64,000 nt of DNA from DATFDN01 sp963818885 (GTDB lineage: Bacteria > Pseudomonadota > Alphaproteobacteria > Acetobacterales > Acetobacteraceae). Position 1 is the first letter of the stretch, and each line of letters starts with the position of its first letter. The stretch lies in contig CAWFTP010000001.1 of assembly GCA_963818885.1 (NCBI GenBank), positions 248,001 through 312,000 of the forward strand, written 5' to 3'. Positions 7,410 through 18,614 of the stretch are shown piece after piece. The notes under the pieces were generated by a model. The model was given only the letters and a program-made list of their open reading frames with translations. It was not told the DNA's origin and did no database searches. Position numbers and translations under genes: made by a program.

Positions 7410-8840
7410 CTATCCTTCCGCCGCCCGGAACCCGCCGACGCCGCGCTTGATCGTCGTGACGTGCGAGGGGGCGAACCGGCTCGGATCCGTCAGTCCGCAG
7501 GAGTGGGCGATCATTTCCACCTCCTCGCGCACCTGCAGCGCGTAGCGCGCGACGCGGGCCGCCTTTTCCCTCGGATCCAGCCCGGCGATCAGACGCGGTT
7601 CCGAGGAGGTGATCCCCGTCGGGCATTTCCCGCTGCCGCATTTCATCGCTTGGATGCAGCCGAGGCTGAACATGAAGCCGCGCGCGCTCGCGACGAAATC
7701 CGCCCCCATGCACAGCGCCCACGCCACCTTGTCCGGCGTGATCAGCTTGCCTGAGGCGACGATCCGGACGCGCTCGCGCAGCCCGTGTCGCTCGCGCGCG
7801 GCCGCTACCAGCGGCAGCGCGTCGGTGATCGGCAGGCCGATATAGTCGATCAGCGGTGCGGGCGCGGCGCCCGTGCCACCCTCGCCGCCATCGACCTGGA
7901 CGTAGTCGGGGCAGCCTTTCGGCCAGCGCGCGCACTCGGCGAACCATTCGTCGAGGAACGCCGGATCGCCGACGACGAACTTCACCCCGACCGGCTTGCC
8001 GGTGATGTTCCGCACCCGGCTCACGAATGTGCCCAGCCCGCGAACATCGGCGATGTCGAGGTGGCGGTTGGGACTGATGCTGTCCTGACCGACCCTTATG
8101 CCGCGGATCGCCGCGATCTCCGCGGTCACCTTCACGCCCGGCAGGATTCCGCCCTTGCCCGGCTTGGCACCCTGGGCGAGCTTCACCTCGAACATCCGCA
8201 CCTGCGGATGGGCAGCGATCTCCCTGAGACGCGCCTCGCTCAGAGTGCCGTCATCGTCGCGCACGCCGTATTTCGCCGTCCCCATCTGCATGACAACGTC
8301 ACAGCCGCCCTCCAGGTGGTACGGTGCGAGACCGCCCTCTCCCGTCGCCATCCAGACGCCCGCGATTTTCGCCCCGCGCGACAATGCGGACACCGCCGCG
8401 TGACTGATCGCGCCGTAGCTCATGCCGCTAATGTTGAAAACACTGCGAGCGAAATAGGGTGTGCGGCAGGCGCCGGGCCCGCTCGCGATGCCGATCTGCT
8501 TGCCTGGAAAGGCCGCGGCCTCGTGCTCCAGCACCGGGAAGGCCGCGTTGCGGAACACGAACGACGGCACGTTCGCACTGCCGAAGCTCAGCAGGTTGGA
8601 GACACCCTTCGCCGAGCGGTACACCCACGAGCGTTCCAACCGGTTGAACGGCCGCTCCGACCAGTCGGGAAGATACTGGTACTGGCGCATGTATTCGCCC
8701 CAGGTCTCGGCGAAGTAGCGGAAATGGCCGACCACCGGAAAGTTGCGCAGGATCGTGTGCTGGGTCTGGCGCCGGTCACGGATGTAGAGCGCGAGCAGGG
8801 CGCAGAGGCCGGCGGCGGCGATGATGGCAGCGGCGAGCAT
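7410..8840 (-). CDS. FMN-binding glutamate synthase family protein, membrane-anchored
   Basis: A 476-residue protein related to the FMN/iron-sulfur synthase domain of glutamate synthase but without the amidotransferase domain. An N-terminal membrane segment (residues 3-20) is followed by FPVVGHFRYF, the usual opening of this stand-alone family. FMN-binding regions are visible around GGCDVVMQMGTAKYGVRD, KPVGVKFVVG and YVQVDGGEGGTGAAP. The cysteines of CIQAMKCGSGKCPTGI match the 3Fe-4S site of glutamate synthase. It may oxidise or reduce an amino-acid-like substrate at the membrane; true glutamate synthase activity is not implied. Start ATG 8840 has GGGAGAG upstream, which lies inside a hairpin (see 8843-8872). 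It lies downstream of maeB on the same strand. Confidence 0.85.
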   Translation of the reverse strand: MLAAAIIAAAGLCALLALYIRDRRQTQHTILRNFPVVGHFRYFAETWGEYMRQYQYLPDWSERPFNRLERSWVYRSAKGVSNLLSFGSANVPSFVFRNAAFPVLEHEAAAFPGKQIGIASGPGACRTPYFARSVFNISGMSYGAISHAAVSALSRGAKIAGVWMATGEGGLAPYHLEGGCDVVMQMGTAKYGVRDDDGTLSEARLREIAAHPQVRMFEVKLAQGAKPGKGGILPGVKVTAEIAAIRGIRVGQDSISPNRHLDIADVRGLGTFVSRVRNITGKPVGVKFVVGDPAFLDEWFAECARWPKGCPDYVQVDGGEGGTGAAPAPLIDYIGLPITDALPLVAAARERHGLRERVRIVASGKLITPDKVAWALCMGADFVASARGFMFSLGCIQAMKCGSGKCPTGITSSEPRLIAGLDPREKAARVARYALQVREEVEMIAHSCGLTDPSRFAPSHVTTIKRGVGGFRAAEG

Positions 8841-8842
8841 GG

Positions 8843-8872
8843 TCTCTCCCGCGTGGAATCACGCGCGAGAGC
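8843..8872 (-). promoter_or_regulatory. Hairpin enclosing the ribosome binding site of the FMN glutamate-synthase-like gene
   Basis: On the minus strand the RNA reads CUCUCGCGCGUG, loop AUUC, CACGCGGGAGAG, then ACC and AUG. The twelve-base arms pair with a single mismatch and the right arm contains the GGGAGAG Shine-Dalgarno. The site is therefore sequestered when the hairpin forms. It could be a translational control element or a terminator remnant of the upstream maeB transcript; there is no T-run. Confidence 0.4.
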
Positions 8873-8907
8873 CTAGGCCGGGATTGGATAACGAAAGGCT
8901 TCGAAAT

Positions 8908-11196
<2,289 letters not shown>

Positions 11197-11265
11197 GTGT
11201 CCGTTCCCCGCCGGTTATGGCTTGCTCTGCCCCATCATGACGGCGGGCAGCTTCCGTGGGAAGCG

Positions 11266-12294
11266 TCAGGGGTACCCCGGAAGGCGGGCGAGCACCTCCG
11301 ATCGCAGGCGTGACAATGGACCTTCGCGATGGGTGCGGTCGTGATGGGCGAGGTAGGCGCGAAGATGCGGCGAGAACGGCCGGGTGGGGAGGCCTGTGCT
11401 CATGGCGGCGCTCGCGCCGATCGCGCGCAGCGTCTCCGCGCCCAATCCGTTGCGCAGACCCTTTAGGACGTAGGCCGCGCATCGCGGCAGCAAGGCGGGC
11501 CACGACTGGCCGTGCTTACGTGCGATGTAGAGCCGGTTGCGAACAAAGTAGAACCAGCGCCCGTTCGCCCAGTCGAAGCGGCGCGCCGGGCTGACCTTGT
11601 GGCGCACCGCCATGTCGCCCCGGTATTGGACGCGCCAACCGCGCGCGATCGCGCGCAGGCAGAAATCCAGCTCCTCCCAGCAGAAGAACAGCGCCTCGTC
11701 ATAGCCGCCGGCCGCGTCCCACGCGGTGCGGCGGATCGCGTGCCCGGCGCCAACGAAGGTCACGGCGTCGAAGACCTCGGCGGAACGAGGCAGCAGCGAG
11801 CGGGGATAACCCCAGGAGAGGAGGTCGTCCTCGCCGGTCCGGTCGATCAGGATGCGCAACCCGATCGCGGCGAGGCCGGGATCGGCATCGAGCACCCGGA
11901 CCGCCGACGCGAGCGTGTCGGGCGTGGCGAACACCGCGTCGTTGTCGAGCCCGACAATGATCCGTCCGCGACCGACAGCAGACCCCCGATTGCGTCCCGC
12001 CGCGACCCCGAGATTGCGTCCGAGTGAGATCAACGTCGCGTTCGACGCCGCCGTGGCGCGCTGAAGGCGGGCGAGCACATCGGGAGCTGACCCTTGGTCG
12101 ACCACGATCACACGATGGCGCACCCCGCGCTGGGCCAGGGCAGAGGCAATCGCCGCCTCCGTCTCCTCCGGACGGTCGAGCGCGAGAATGACGACGTCGG
12201 CATCGTATTCCGAGGCGCTCGGTACGCATTCCTCATGCTCAGAACCGCCACCAGCGTGCGGGCGAGCACGCCGAGATCGAGCCAGACGCTCCAT
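11266..12294 (-). CDS. Family 2 glycosyltransferase; N-terminus overlaps the sugar transferase gene
   Basis: Transfers a sugar from a nucleotide donor, probably to a surface polysaccharide or rhamnan-type acceptor. The GT-A fold is visible from DADVVILALDRPEE, with IVVDQGS, GRNLGVAAGRNRG, the metal site GLDNDA and the acceptor region FFCWEELDFCLRAIARGW. The middle and C-terminus (RHKVSPARRFDWANGRWFYF) are typical of the WcaA/RfbF-like group. The first in-frame ATG (12294) lies inside conserved sugar transferase codons, giving an overlap of 187 bp, and no ATG, GTG or TTG lies near the natural beginning of the GT domain. One extra G at about 12205 would create ATGGCCGACGTC exactly there and would also join both frames. 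The 5' end may therefore be an indel artefact or a broken fusion. Confidence 0.8.
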   Translation of the reverse strand: MERLARSRRARPHAGGGSEHEECVPSASEYDADVVILALDRPEETEAAIASALAQRGVRHRVIVVDQGSAPDVLARLQRATAASNATLISLGRNLGVAAGRNRGSAVGRGRIIVGLDNDAVFATPDTLASAVRVLDADPGLAAIGLRILIDRTGEDDLLSWGYPRSLLPRSAEVFDAVTFVGAGHAIRRTAWDAAGGYDEALFFCWEELDFCLRAIARGWRVQYRGDMAVRHKVSPARRFDWANGRWFYFVRNRLYIARKHGQSWPALLPRCAAYVLKGLRNGLGAETLRAIGASAAMSTGLPTRPFSPHLRAYLAHHDRTHREGPLSRLRSEVLARLPGYP

Positions 12295-12953
12295 CGTCCG
12301 ATATATTCGAGGTCACATCGTACGCGATTGAGGATCTTTTCCTCGGTATCCGTCTCTCCACGCCATCCGCGCACCTGGGCGAGGCCGGTCATGCCCGGCC
12401 GCATACGGTGTCGTGCCGGATAGAAGGGCACCACGGCCTCGAATGGCCGCCCCGCGGCGCACGTTCCGGGCGCATGCGGGCGCGGCCCGACCAGCGACAT
12501 CTCCCCGCGCAGCACGTTGAAGAGTTGCGGCAGCTCGTCGAACGACACACGCCGCAGGACGGCGCCCATACGGGTCACACGGGCGTCGTTACGCGTCGCC
12601 TGGCAAATGCCCGCCGCTTCTTGCGCCATACGCATGGTGCGGAACTTCAGCATCTGAAACTCGCGCCCGGCGAAACCGACGCGGCGCTGGCGGAACAGAA
12701 CCGGGCCCGGGCTGTCGAGCCGGATCGCGAGTGCGATCAGCAGCATCAGCGGGGCGAGGAGGAGCAGCAGCGCGACGGCGACGATGAGATCCTCGGCGCG
12801 CTTGATCCTGGCCTGCCATCCGAGCAACGCTGGGCCGGCGAGCCAGACCGCGGGGGAAGTAGGGCGAGGTATCGCTGCGCGGGACGGCCGGGCGAGTGCC
12901 GGGACCCGCGCGTCGGCCAGCCGTTCCAGCACCTGCTCGCCCGTGTGCACCAT
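12108..12953 (-). CDS. Undecaprenyl-phosphate sugar phosphotransferase (bacterial sugar transferase)
   Basis: Starts lipid-linked exopolysaccharide units by moving a sugar-1-phosphate onto undecaprenyl phosphate at the inner membrane. The core is complete: one membrane helix (AEDLIVAVALLLLLAPLMLL), then RLDSPGPVLFRQRRVG, MLKFRTM, the RRVSFDELPQLFNVLRGEMS block with SLVGPRP, PGMTGLAQVRGW, and a C-terminus at RCDLEYIGRWSVWLDL. The family normally ends soon after ARTLVAVL; here another 33 residues follow, many of them Arg and Ser, because no stop is met before 12108. Short type, with no N-terminal four-helix domain. ATG 12953 has AGAAGGG upstream; a GTG two codons earlier is possible. It overlaps the GT2 gene and probably forms one operon with it. 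Confidence 0.88.
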   Translation of the reverse strand: MVHTGEQVLERLADARVPALARPSRAAIPRPTSPAVWLAGPALLGWQARIKRAEDLIVAVALLLLLAPLMLLIALAIRLDSPGPVLFRQRRVGFAGREFQMLKFRTMRMAQEAAGICQATRNDARVTRMGAVLRRVSFDELPQLFNVLRGEMSLVGPRPHAPGTCAAGRPFEAVVPFYPARHRMRPGMTGLAQVRGWRGETDTEEKILNRVRCDLEYIGRWSVWLDLGVLARTLVAVLSMRNAYRAPRNTMPTSSFSRSTVRRRRRRRLPLPWPSAGCAIV

Positions 12954-13047
12954 TCGCACGCCCTTCTGGCAAAGGGCCGCACGGCACGTGGCCCCCGCAC
13001 GTTATGCGCGAGGAACGGTCACTATCGGGTTAATCGGGCAGGCACGC

Positions 13048-14433
13048 TCAGGTGGACACATGCTCCAGCACCGCGCGCGCCTGGCGGATTCCCATCGACC
13101 GGATCAGCAGCGCGGGCACGAGCGAGCCCGGCACCACGATCCAGAGTATCCATCCGAGATGGTTCGGGCCGAGCACGTAGAGCGGGCCAAGCAGCGTGAC
13201 GCCCGCCCAACCGCCGAGATGTCCGAGCCCGTCGGTCCAGGCAAACGCCATCGAGCGCACGCGCGTCGGGAAGGCGACGGCGGTATAGTTGTACAGGTTG
13301 AACAGCCAAAGCCCGGTCCCGATCCGGCTGACGATGTAGCAGATCGCGACGACGGACAGGATGGGCACCGCCCAGGCGACGACCCAGGACGCCGCGAACA
13401 GCACGCCCATCAGGAACAGCACGTCCCGACGCTCGACCGACTCACCGAACCAGGCGTTGACCTGGAAGGCGAGGAACAGCACCGCGTAGGCGACGGCGAT
13501 GGTGCCGAAGACGAAATGCGCCGAGCCGCCGAGGTCGACCATGTAGACCGCGGCGAACGCGCCGACGCCATAGATCAGACCCGCGTAGCCGAGCATCCAG
13601 CAGGCGATCAGCAGCAAGACGCGGGGGCGGTATTGCGGACTGGTGAACAGTTCCCGCCACGCGCCCCGCTTGGCCTCGACGATTATTCGGCGGTCGGCCG
13701 GATCTGACGCAGGAAGCGGCGCTCCGCTGGCCTCCTCGCAGCGCCGCTCGTATTCCGCCATCACCTGCTCGGCGCGCATGAGGCGGCCATGCGCCTCCAG
13801 CCAGCGCGGCGATTCCGGCAAGCGCCACCACAGCAGCGGGAACAAAACCACGACCAGGATCGCGGCGCTGACCCAGAGGAAGAGCTGCCAGCGGCCCGGC
13901 ATCCAGGCGAAGGCCAGCATGCTCACGCCGACCGCCACCAGGGCGGTCACGCCCTGCGCGGCGAGCAGCACCTTGTTGCGCATTTCGGGCGACGTCATCT
14001 CGGAGAGGTAGACGGAATGCGTGGCGACGATCCCGCCCACCCCGAGCGTGCTGAACACCGACAGCACCACCATCGGCCAGAAGCTGGTGACATAGGCGAA
14101 CGGCCAGATCCCCAGGCCGCCCACCAGGGTGGAGAGCAGGATGGCCGGCCGCCGACCGTATCGATCGGCAACCCAGCTCATGATGTAGGCGCCCAGCAGG
14201 ACGCCTAGGCCGACCTGCAGCGCCTGGATCACCGAATACTGCACGACCGTGATGAGGTGATTGGGGCGCCAGACGAAGGGATAGAGCCGCGCGCCGACGC
14301 CATCCGTGTCGAAGATGATGAAGCCCCAGGCGATCTCGACGAGGAGCGCGAGCTCCCACTGCACGCGGGTCAGCGGCAGGCGATCGATCCGGGCGGCGAC
14401 GTGCCCCGCGCGTCCGCGGCTGCTCTCGGCCAT
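13048..14433 (-). CDS. MFS transporter
   Basis: Major facilitator permease, 461 residues, inner membrane. Visible signatures: FIIFDTDGVGARLYPF in the first helix region, SWVADRYGRRPA in loop 2-3, THSVYLSEMTSPEMRNK after helix 4, PESPRWLEAHGRLMRAEQV before the central loop, and IVSRIGTGLWLFNLYNYTAVAFPTRVRS in the second half. This places it with the sugar porter-like/metabolite:proton symporters. The ATG at 14433 is preceded by GGAGGGGACA; the open frame upstream to 14508 is unlikely to be translated. It resembles, but is not a close copy of, the MFS gene at 3212. Divergent from the small zinc-ribbon gene at 14518. Substrate unknown. Confidence 0.85.
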   Translation of the reverse strand: MAESSRGRAGHVAARIDRLPLTRVQWELALLVEIAWGFIIFDTDGVGARLYPFVWRPNHLITVVQYSVIQALQVGLGVLLGAYIMSWVADRYGRRPAILLSTLVGGLGIWPFAYVTSFWPMVVLSVFSTLGVGGIVATHSVYLSEMTSPEMRNKVLLAAQGVTALVAVGVSMLAFAWMPGRWQLFLWVSAAILVVVLFPLLWWRLPESPRWLEAHGRLMRAEQVMAEYERRCEEASGAPLPASDPADRRIIVEAKRGAWRELFTSPQYRPRVLLLIACWMLGYAGLIYGVGAFAAVYMVDLGGSAHFVFGTIAVAYAVLFLAFQVNAWFGESVERRDVLFLMGVLFAASWVVAWAVPILSVVAICYIVSRIGTGLWLFNLYNYTAVAFPTRVRSMAFAWTDGLGHLGGWAGVTLLGPLYVLGPNHLGWILWIVVPGSLVPALLIRSMGIRQARAVLEHVST

Positions 14434-14517
14434 TGTCCCCTCCGTTGTCCGTCCCCTTGGCGGGTCTTGTTGCAATCGACAGTGGAGGGACGCGCACAAC
14501 TGTGTCAAACAGAGCGC

Positions 14518-14793
14518 ATGCGGTTCTTGCCGTTCTCCTTCACGCGGGGATCGACGCTGACGGCTCTTGCGCGCGCGGCGGCCAAGGACCCCCGGCGGCG
14601 CGCGACGTGCGCATATTGCGGCGGCGCCGTTCCCATTCGTCCCGACGTCGCCCAGCAGATTGCGCGGTGCCCCAGTTGCTGGCGTCGCCAGCTCATCGGC
14701 AGCGGCACGAAGCTGCCCGCTCCGCTGTCGCCCGACGCCTACGCCGCGCTGCGCCGCACGACGCGATGGACACGAAACTGGCCGGGACGCTAA
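14518..14793 (+). CDS. Small hypothetical protein with a CxxC...CxxC zinc-ribbon-like pattern
   Basis: A 91-residue frame from ATG 14518, MRFLPFSFTRGSTL onward. The middle contains CAYCGGAVPI and then ARCPSCWRR, two CxxC knuckles 19 residues apart, as in small zinc ribbons. The protein is basic and ends in TRWTRNWPGR, five bases before the convergent infC stop. No strong Shine-Dalgarno is seen (AGAG only), and I do not recognise the family. It could be a real zinc-binding protein or a fortuitous frame; the paired cysteines and the lack of a competing gene in this interval are the reasons to list it. Confidence 0.5.
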   Translation: MRFLPFSFTRGSTLTALARAAAKDPRRRATCAYCGGAVPIRPDVAQQIARCPSCWRRQLIGSGTKLPAPLSPDAYAALRRTTRWTRNWPGR

Positions 14794-14797
14794 GGCG

Positions 14798-15334
14798 TCA
14801 GCGTGGGCTGAGCACCATGATCATCTGGCGGTTTTCCATCCGCGGCATCTGCTCGACCTTGGTGAGTCCGTCCATCTCCTGGCGAATACGCTCCAGGACC
14901 CGCATCCCGATGTCCTGATGCGCCATCTCGCGGCCGCGGAAACGTAGCGTCACCTTGACCTTATCGCCTTCGTCGATGAAGGACTTCATCGCCCGCATCT
15001 TCACCTGGTAGTCGTTCTCGTCGATGTTGGGGCGAACCTTGACTTCTTTGATTTCAATCACTCTTTGGCGTTTCTTCGCCTCGTTCTTCTTCTTCTGCTG
15101 CTCGTATTTGAATTTCCCGTAGTCGAGGATCTTCACCACTGGCGGATCGGCGTTCGGGCTGATCTCCACCAGGTCGAGGCCTGCGGCAAATGCTCGCTGC
15201 ATCGCGTCGCGGGCGCTCATCACCCCCTGCATCTCGCCGTCCTGGTCAATCAGGCGCACCTGCGCCGACCGGATCTCCTCGTTTACCCGCGGCCCATCTC
15301 GGGTCGGCGGGGCAGTCATTGGTCCACGGGGTAT
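14798..15334 (-). CDS. infC: Translation initiation factor IF-3, probable AUA start
   Basis: Binds the 30S subunit, checks start-codon pairing and prevents early 50S joining. The N-domain starts DGPRVNEEIRSAQVRLIDQ, the linker is the lysine-rich KFKYEQQKKKNEAKKRQRV, and the C-domain has VKVRPNIDENDYQVKM and VTLRFRGREMAHQDIG. The first ATG (15319) has no good ribosome site. Five codons upstream, in frame, an ATA at 15334 is preceded by AGGAGA with about seven bases between. IF-3 genes classically use rare start codons (AUU, AUA, AUC) for autoregulation, so ATA 15334 is my preferred start (178 residues). It lies 74 bp downstream of thrS on the same strand, the classical thrS-infC order. Confidence 0.95.
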   Translation of the reverse strand: MPRGPMTAPPTRDGPRVNEEIRSAQVRLIDQDGEMQGVMSARDAMQRAFAAGLDLVEISPNADPPVVKILDYGKFKYEQQKKKNEAKKRQRVIEIKEVKVRPNIDENDYQVKMRAMKSFIDEGDKVKVTLRFRGREMAHQDIGMRVLERIRQEMDGLTKVEQMPRMENRQMIMVLSPR

Positions 15335-15408
15335 GGTCTATCTCCTGTTGCTGTTGAGCTTCAGTCCAGATTGCCGCTTGTACATCCTGACCGGCTACAC
15401 CGGCGCGA

Positions 15409-17370
15409 TCAAGCGGCTTCTCGATCATCCGGTGAGGCATGCCTCAGGCGCCTGAGATCGGGCGGCGTCGCCTCGCGCGCAAGGCGAGCCACGGCCTGGT
15501 CGAGAGGAAGTATTTCCTGCAGATCCGCCCCCAGCCGGCGGATGGCGAGGCTCCTGGCCTCTGCCTCCCGCCGCCCGACGATCGCCATCACCGGAACGTG
15601 CGCGAGGCTGTGGGTACGGACCTTGGCGTTGATCTTCTGGTTCGTTAGGTCGAGCTCCACGTTGAGCCCCGCTGCCTGCAACGCCGCCGCCGCCTCGCGG
15701 GCGAAGTCGTCGGCGTCGGACACAATGGTCGCGACCACAACCTGGATCGGCGCCAGCCAGAGCGGAAAGCGGCCGGCATAGTGCTCGATCAGCACGCCGA
15801 GGAATCGCTCGAAGCTGCCCAGGATGGCGCGATGCAGCATAAACGGCCGTCGGCGGCTGCCGTCCTCGGCGACGTATTCGGCATCGAGCAGCTCGGGCAG
15901 GTTCGGATCGACCTGCAAGGTGCCGCACTGCCATTCCCGCCCGATCGCGTCGTGCAGGTGAAAGTCGAGCTTGGGGCCGTAGAACGCGCCGTCACCCGGA
16001 TGGAGGTCATAGCTCACCCCGGCAATCTCGCAGGCATCCCGCAGCGCTTGCTCGGCCTTATCCCACACCTCGTCGCTGCCGGTACGCACGGCGGGTCGGT
16101 CGGCAAAGCGGATGCGCACTTCGGGGAAGCCGAAATCGGCATAGATCGAGCGCAGGAGCTCCACGAACCGCGCGGTCTCGGGTGCGATCTGATCCTCGGT
16201 ACAGAAGATGTGGGCATCGTCCTGGGTGAACGCACGCAACCGCATGATGCCCTGCAGCGCACCGGACGGCTCATAGCGGTGGCACGAGCCGAACTCCGAA
16301 AGGCGTAGCGGCAGCTCTCGATAGGATCGGATGCGCTGGCGGAAGATCTGCACGTGGCACGGGCAGTTCATCGGCTTGAGCGCGAGGGTCTTGTTCTCCT
16401 CCTCAACGGTCGCGATGAACATGTGCTCGCGGTAGTTCTTCCAGTGCCCCGAGCGCTCCCAGAACACGCGGTCGAGAAGCTGGGGGGTGCGGACTTCCTG
16501 GTAGCCGGCGGCATTCAGGCGCCGGCGCATGTAGTCCTCGGCCGTGCGGTACAGCCGCCATCCCTTCGGGTGCCAGAAGATGCTTCCGACCGCCTCCTCC
16601 TGGAAATGGAACAGGTCCATCTCTTTGCCGATGCGCCGGTGGTCGCGCCTTTCGGCCTCCTCCAGCATCGTAAGGTAGGCATCGAGCTCCTTCTGGTCGC
16701 GCCAGGCGGTGCCGTAGATGCGGCTCAGCATGGCGTTGCGGTGATCGCCCCGCCAATAGGCGCCCGCGACCTTCATCAGCTTGAACGCCGGGCCGACATC
16801 CGCGGTGGTCCGCATGTGCGGGCCGCGGCAGAGATCGATCCAATCGCCCTGCGAATAGAGGCTGACCGTCTCGCTCTCCGGCAGGTCGCGGATCAGCTCC
16901 GCCTTGTACTTCTCCCCTTTTGCCTCGAAGAAGGCGATCGCCTCATCGCGGTCCACCTCGCGCCGGCGAAACGGGGCGCCACGGGCGATGATCTCGCGCA
17001 TCCTCGCCTCGATCGGGACGAAGTCCTCCGGGGTGAACGGCTCGTGGCGGGCGAAATCGTAATAGAATCCGTCCTCTATCGGCGGACCGATCGTGACCTG
17101 GGTGCCGGGAAACAGGTCCTGCACCGCCTCGGCCAGCACGTGCGCCGCGTCATGGCGGATCAGCTCCAGCGCCTCCGGATCGCGGCGGGTGATAAAGACC
17201 ACCGAGGCGTCGCGGTCGATCGCGGTGTCGAGGTCCACCAGCTTGCCGTCCACCCGCATCGCGAGCGCGGCCCGCGCGAGGCCCGGCCCGATCGCCTCCG
17301 CGATCGTGGTGCCCGCCACCGCGCCATCAAAGCGGCGGACGGACCCATCTGGCAGGGTGATGGCGGGCAT
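15409..17370 (-). CDS. thrS: Threonyl-tRNA synthetase
   Basis: Charges tRNA-Thr; cytoplasmic, dimeric class II synthetase. The 653 residues from ATG 17370 (MPAITLPDGSVRRF) contain the TGS domain (about 1-62), the second additional editing domain with HDAAHVLAEAVQ and YYDFARHEPF, the catalytic core with motif 1 to 3 landmarks (MNCPCHVQIFR, RLSEFGSCHRYEPSGALQG, RPFMLHRAILGSFERFLG) and the anticodon-binding domain (PLWLAPIQVVV onward). The ATG has its own CAGGAG site about nine bases upstream, so it can be translated alone. However, the frame is open without a stop from the upstream GT4 gene, see that entry. Followed by infC. Confidence 0.95.
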   Translation of the reverse strand: MPAITLPDGSVRRFDGAVAGTTIAEAIGPGLARAALAMRVDGKLVDLDTAIDRDASVVFITRRDPEALELIRHDAAHVLAEAVQDLFPGTQVTIGPPIEDGFYYDFARHEPFTPEDFVPIEARMREIIARGAPFRRREVDRDEAIAFFEAKGEKYKAELIRDLPESETVSLYSQGDWIDLCRGPHMRTTADVGPAFKLMKVAGAYWRGDHRNAMLSRIYGTAWRDQKELDAYLTMLEEAERRDHRRIGKEMDLFHFQEEAVGSIFWHPKGWRLYRTAEDYMRRRLNAAGYQEVRTPQLLDRVFWERSGHWKNYREHMFIATVEEENKTLALKPMNCPCHVQIFRQRIRSYRELPLRLSEFGSCHRYEPSGALQGIMRLRAFTQDDAHIFCTEDQIAPETARFVELLRSIYADFGFPEVRIRFADRPAVRTGSDEVWDKAEQALRDACEIAGVSYDLHPGDGAFYGPKLDFHLHDAIGREWQCGTLQVDPNLPELLDAEYVAEDGSRRRPFMLHRAILGSFERFLGVLIEHYAGRFPLWLAPIQVVVATIVSDADDFAREAAAALQAAGLNVELDLTNQKINAKVRTHSLAHVPVMAIVGRREAEARSLAIRRLGADLQEILPLDQAVARLAREATPPDLRRLRHASPDDREAA

Positions 17371-18561
17371 GCGATACGGGCTCCTGATCTGTATGGCGTC
17401 TATGGGGAAGACGGCGACGCGGGGGCAATCCTGCCCGAGGAGTTCGCGATATACCGCAAGTGTCGCTGCTTGCATCCCCGCCAAGGTGAATCGGGCGAGC
17501 ACGTCTGCCCGTCCCCGCGCGCCGAACTCGCGGCGCGCCGCCTCGGACAACGCTAGCGCATGGTCGATCGCCGCGGCGAGCGCGACGGGATCTCCGGGGG
17601 GAACGCGCCAGCCCGTCACGCCCTGGGTCACGGTCTCCGCCGGGCCGCCGAGGTCAGCGGCAATCACCGGGCGTTCCATCGCCAGCGCCTCGATCACGAC
17701 GCGCCCGAATGCCTCGGGCTCGGTCGAGGCGTGGATCACCAGGTCGGCCACGGACAGGGCAGCCGGCATGTCGGCATAGTCCCCGACGAGATGGAGCCGG
17801 TCGCCGAGGCCGACCCGCGCGGCGCGACGGCGCAACCCCTCGGCATAGGCATGACGGCCCTGGTCGGAACCCGCGAAGACGATGTGGGCATCCGATCGGC
17901 CGAGCCGAGCCGCAGCGTCGATCAGCACCTCCTGGCCCTTCCAGCTCGTCAGCCGTCCTGGTAGCAGCATCACCGGTGCGCCGTCCGGCAGCTGCCATTC
18001 CGCCCGCAGCCTTGTCACGCGCCCGGGCGTAACGGCAGCGGGATCGAATACCGCCGGGTCGATCCCTCTGGAAATGACGCGAATGCGGGTGGGAGAGACC
18101 CCGTGTCGCTCCTGCACCAGCTTGGCAATGAATCGGCTTGCCACGATGACGACCTCGCCCTGCGCCATGATCGCGTTGTAGTGGCGCTTCAACGGCAGGT
18201 CCTCGGCATAGGCGCCGTGGTAGGTGGTGACGAACCGCACCCCGGTGCGCCGCGCCGCGAACCTGGTCGACCAGGCAGGCGCGCGGGAATGCGCATCGAC
18301 GATCGCAACACGCTCGGCGGCCATCATGCGGGCGAGCCGGCCGACGTTGCGGGCGATGCCGATCGGTCCCCTTGACCGCAGCGGCAAGGTGATATGCCTC
18401 CCCCCTGCCCGCTCCACCTCGGCCACCATGCGCCCGCCCTCGCTCGCGACCAGGGCGGTCCACCCGGCGTGCGCTACCGCTTCGGTGATCTCGACGGTGC
18501 CGCGCTCCACACCTCCGGTGGTCAGCGACGGAAGCACTTGCAGGATGACGGGCCCGGGCAC
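17371..18561 (-). CDS. GT4-family glycosyltransferase, in frame with thrS without an intervening stop
   Basis: GT-B fold glycosyltransferase, 397 codons before the thrS ATG. Family signs: VLPSLTTGGVERGTVEI at the N-terminus, HSRAPAWSTRFAAR, TTYHGAYAEDLPLKRHYN, VISRGIDPAVFDP, LLPGRLTSWKGQEVLIDAA and the donor-site EPEAFGRVVIEALAMERPVIAADLGGPAE (in pieces at about 275-305). It is expected to build lipopolysaccharide or a related glycan at the inner face of the membrane. The normal end is near VYRELLGQ, but no stop follows and about 24 linker residues lead straight into ThrRS, so the literal product is a 1050-residue fusion. A one-base shift in the linker would give a TAG within a few codons. 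Start is GTG 18561, with a weak ribosome site. Confidence 0.8.
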
Positions 18562-18614
18562 GACGAGGGAATAGCACGGTTGCCGGATGCCGACCGCGCC
18601 GTCATGCTCGGCCG

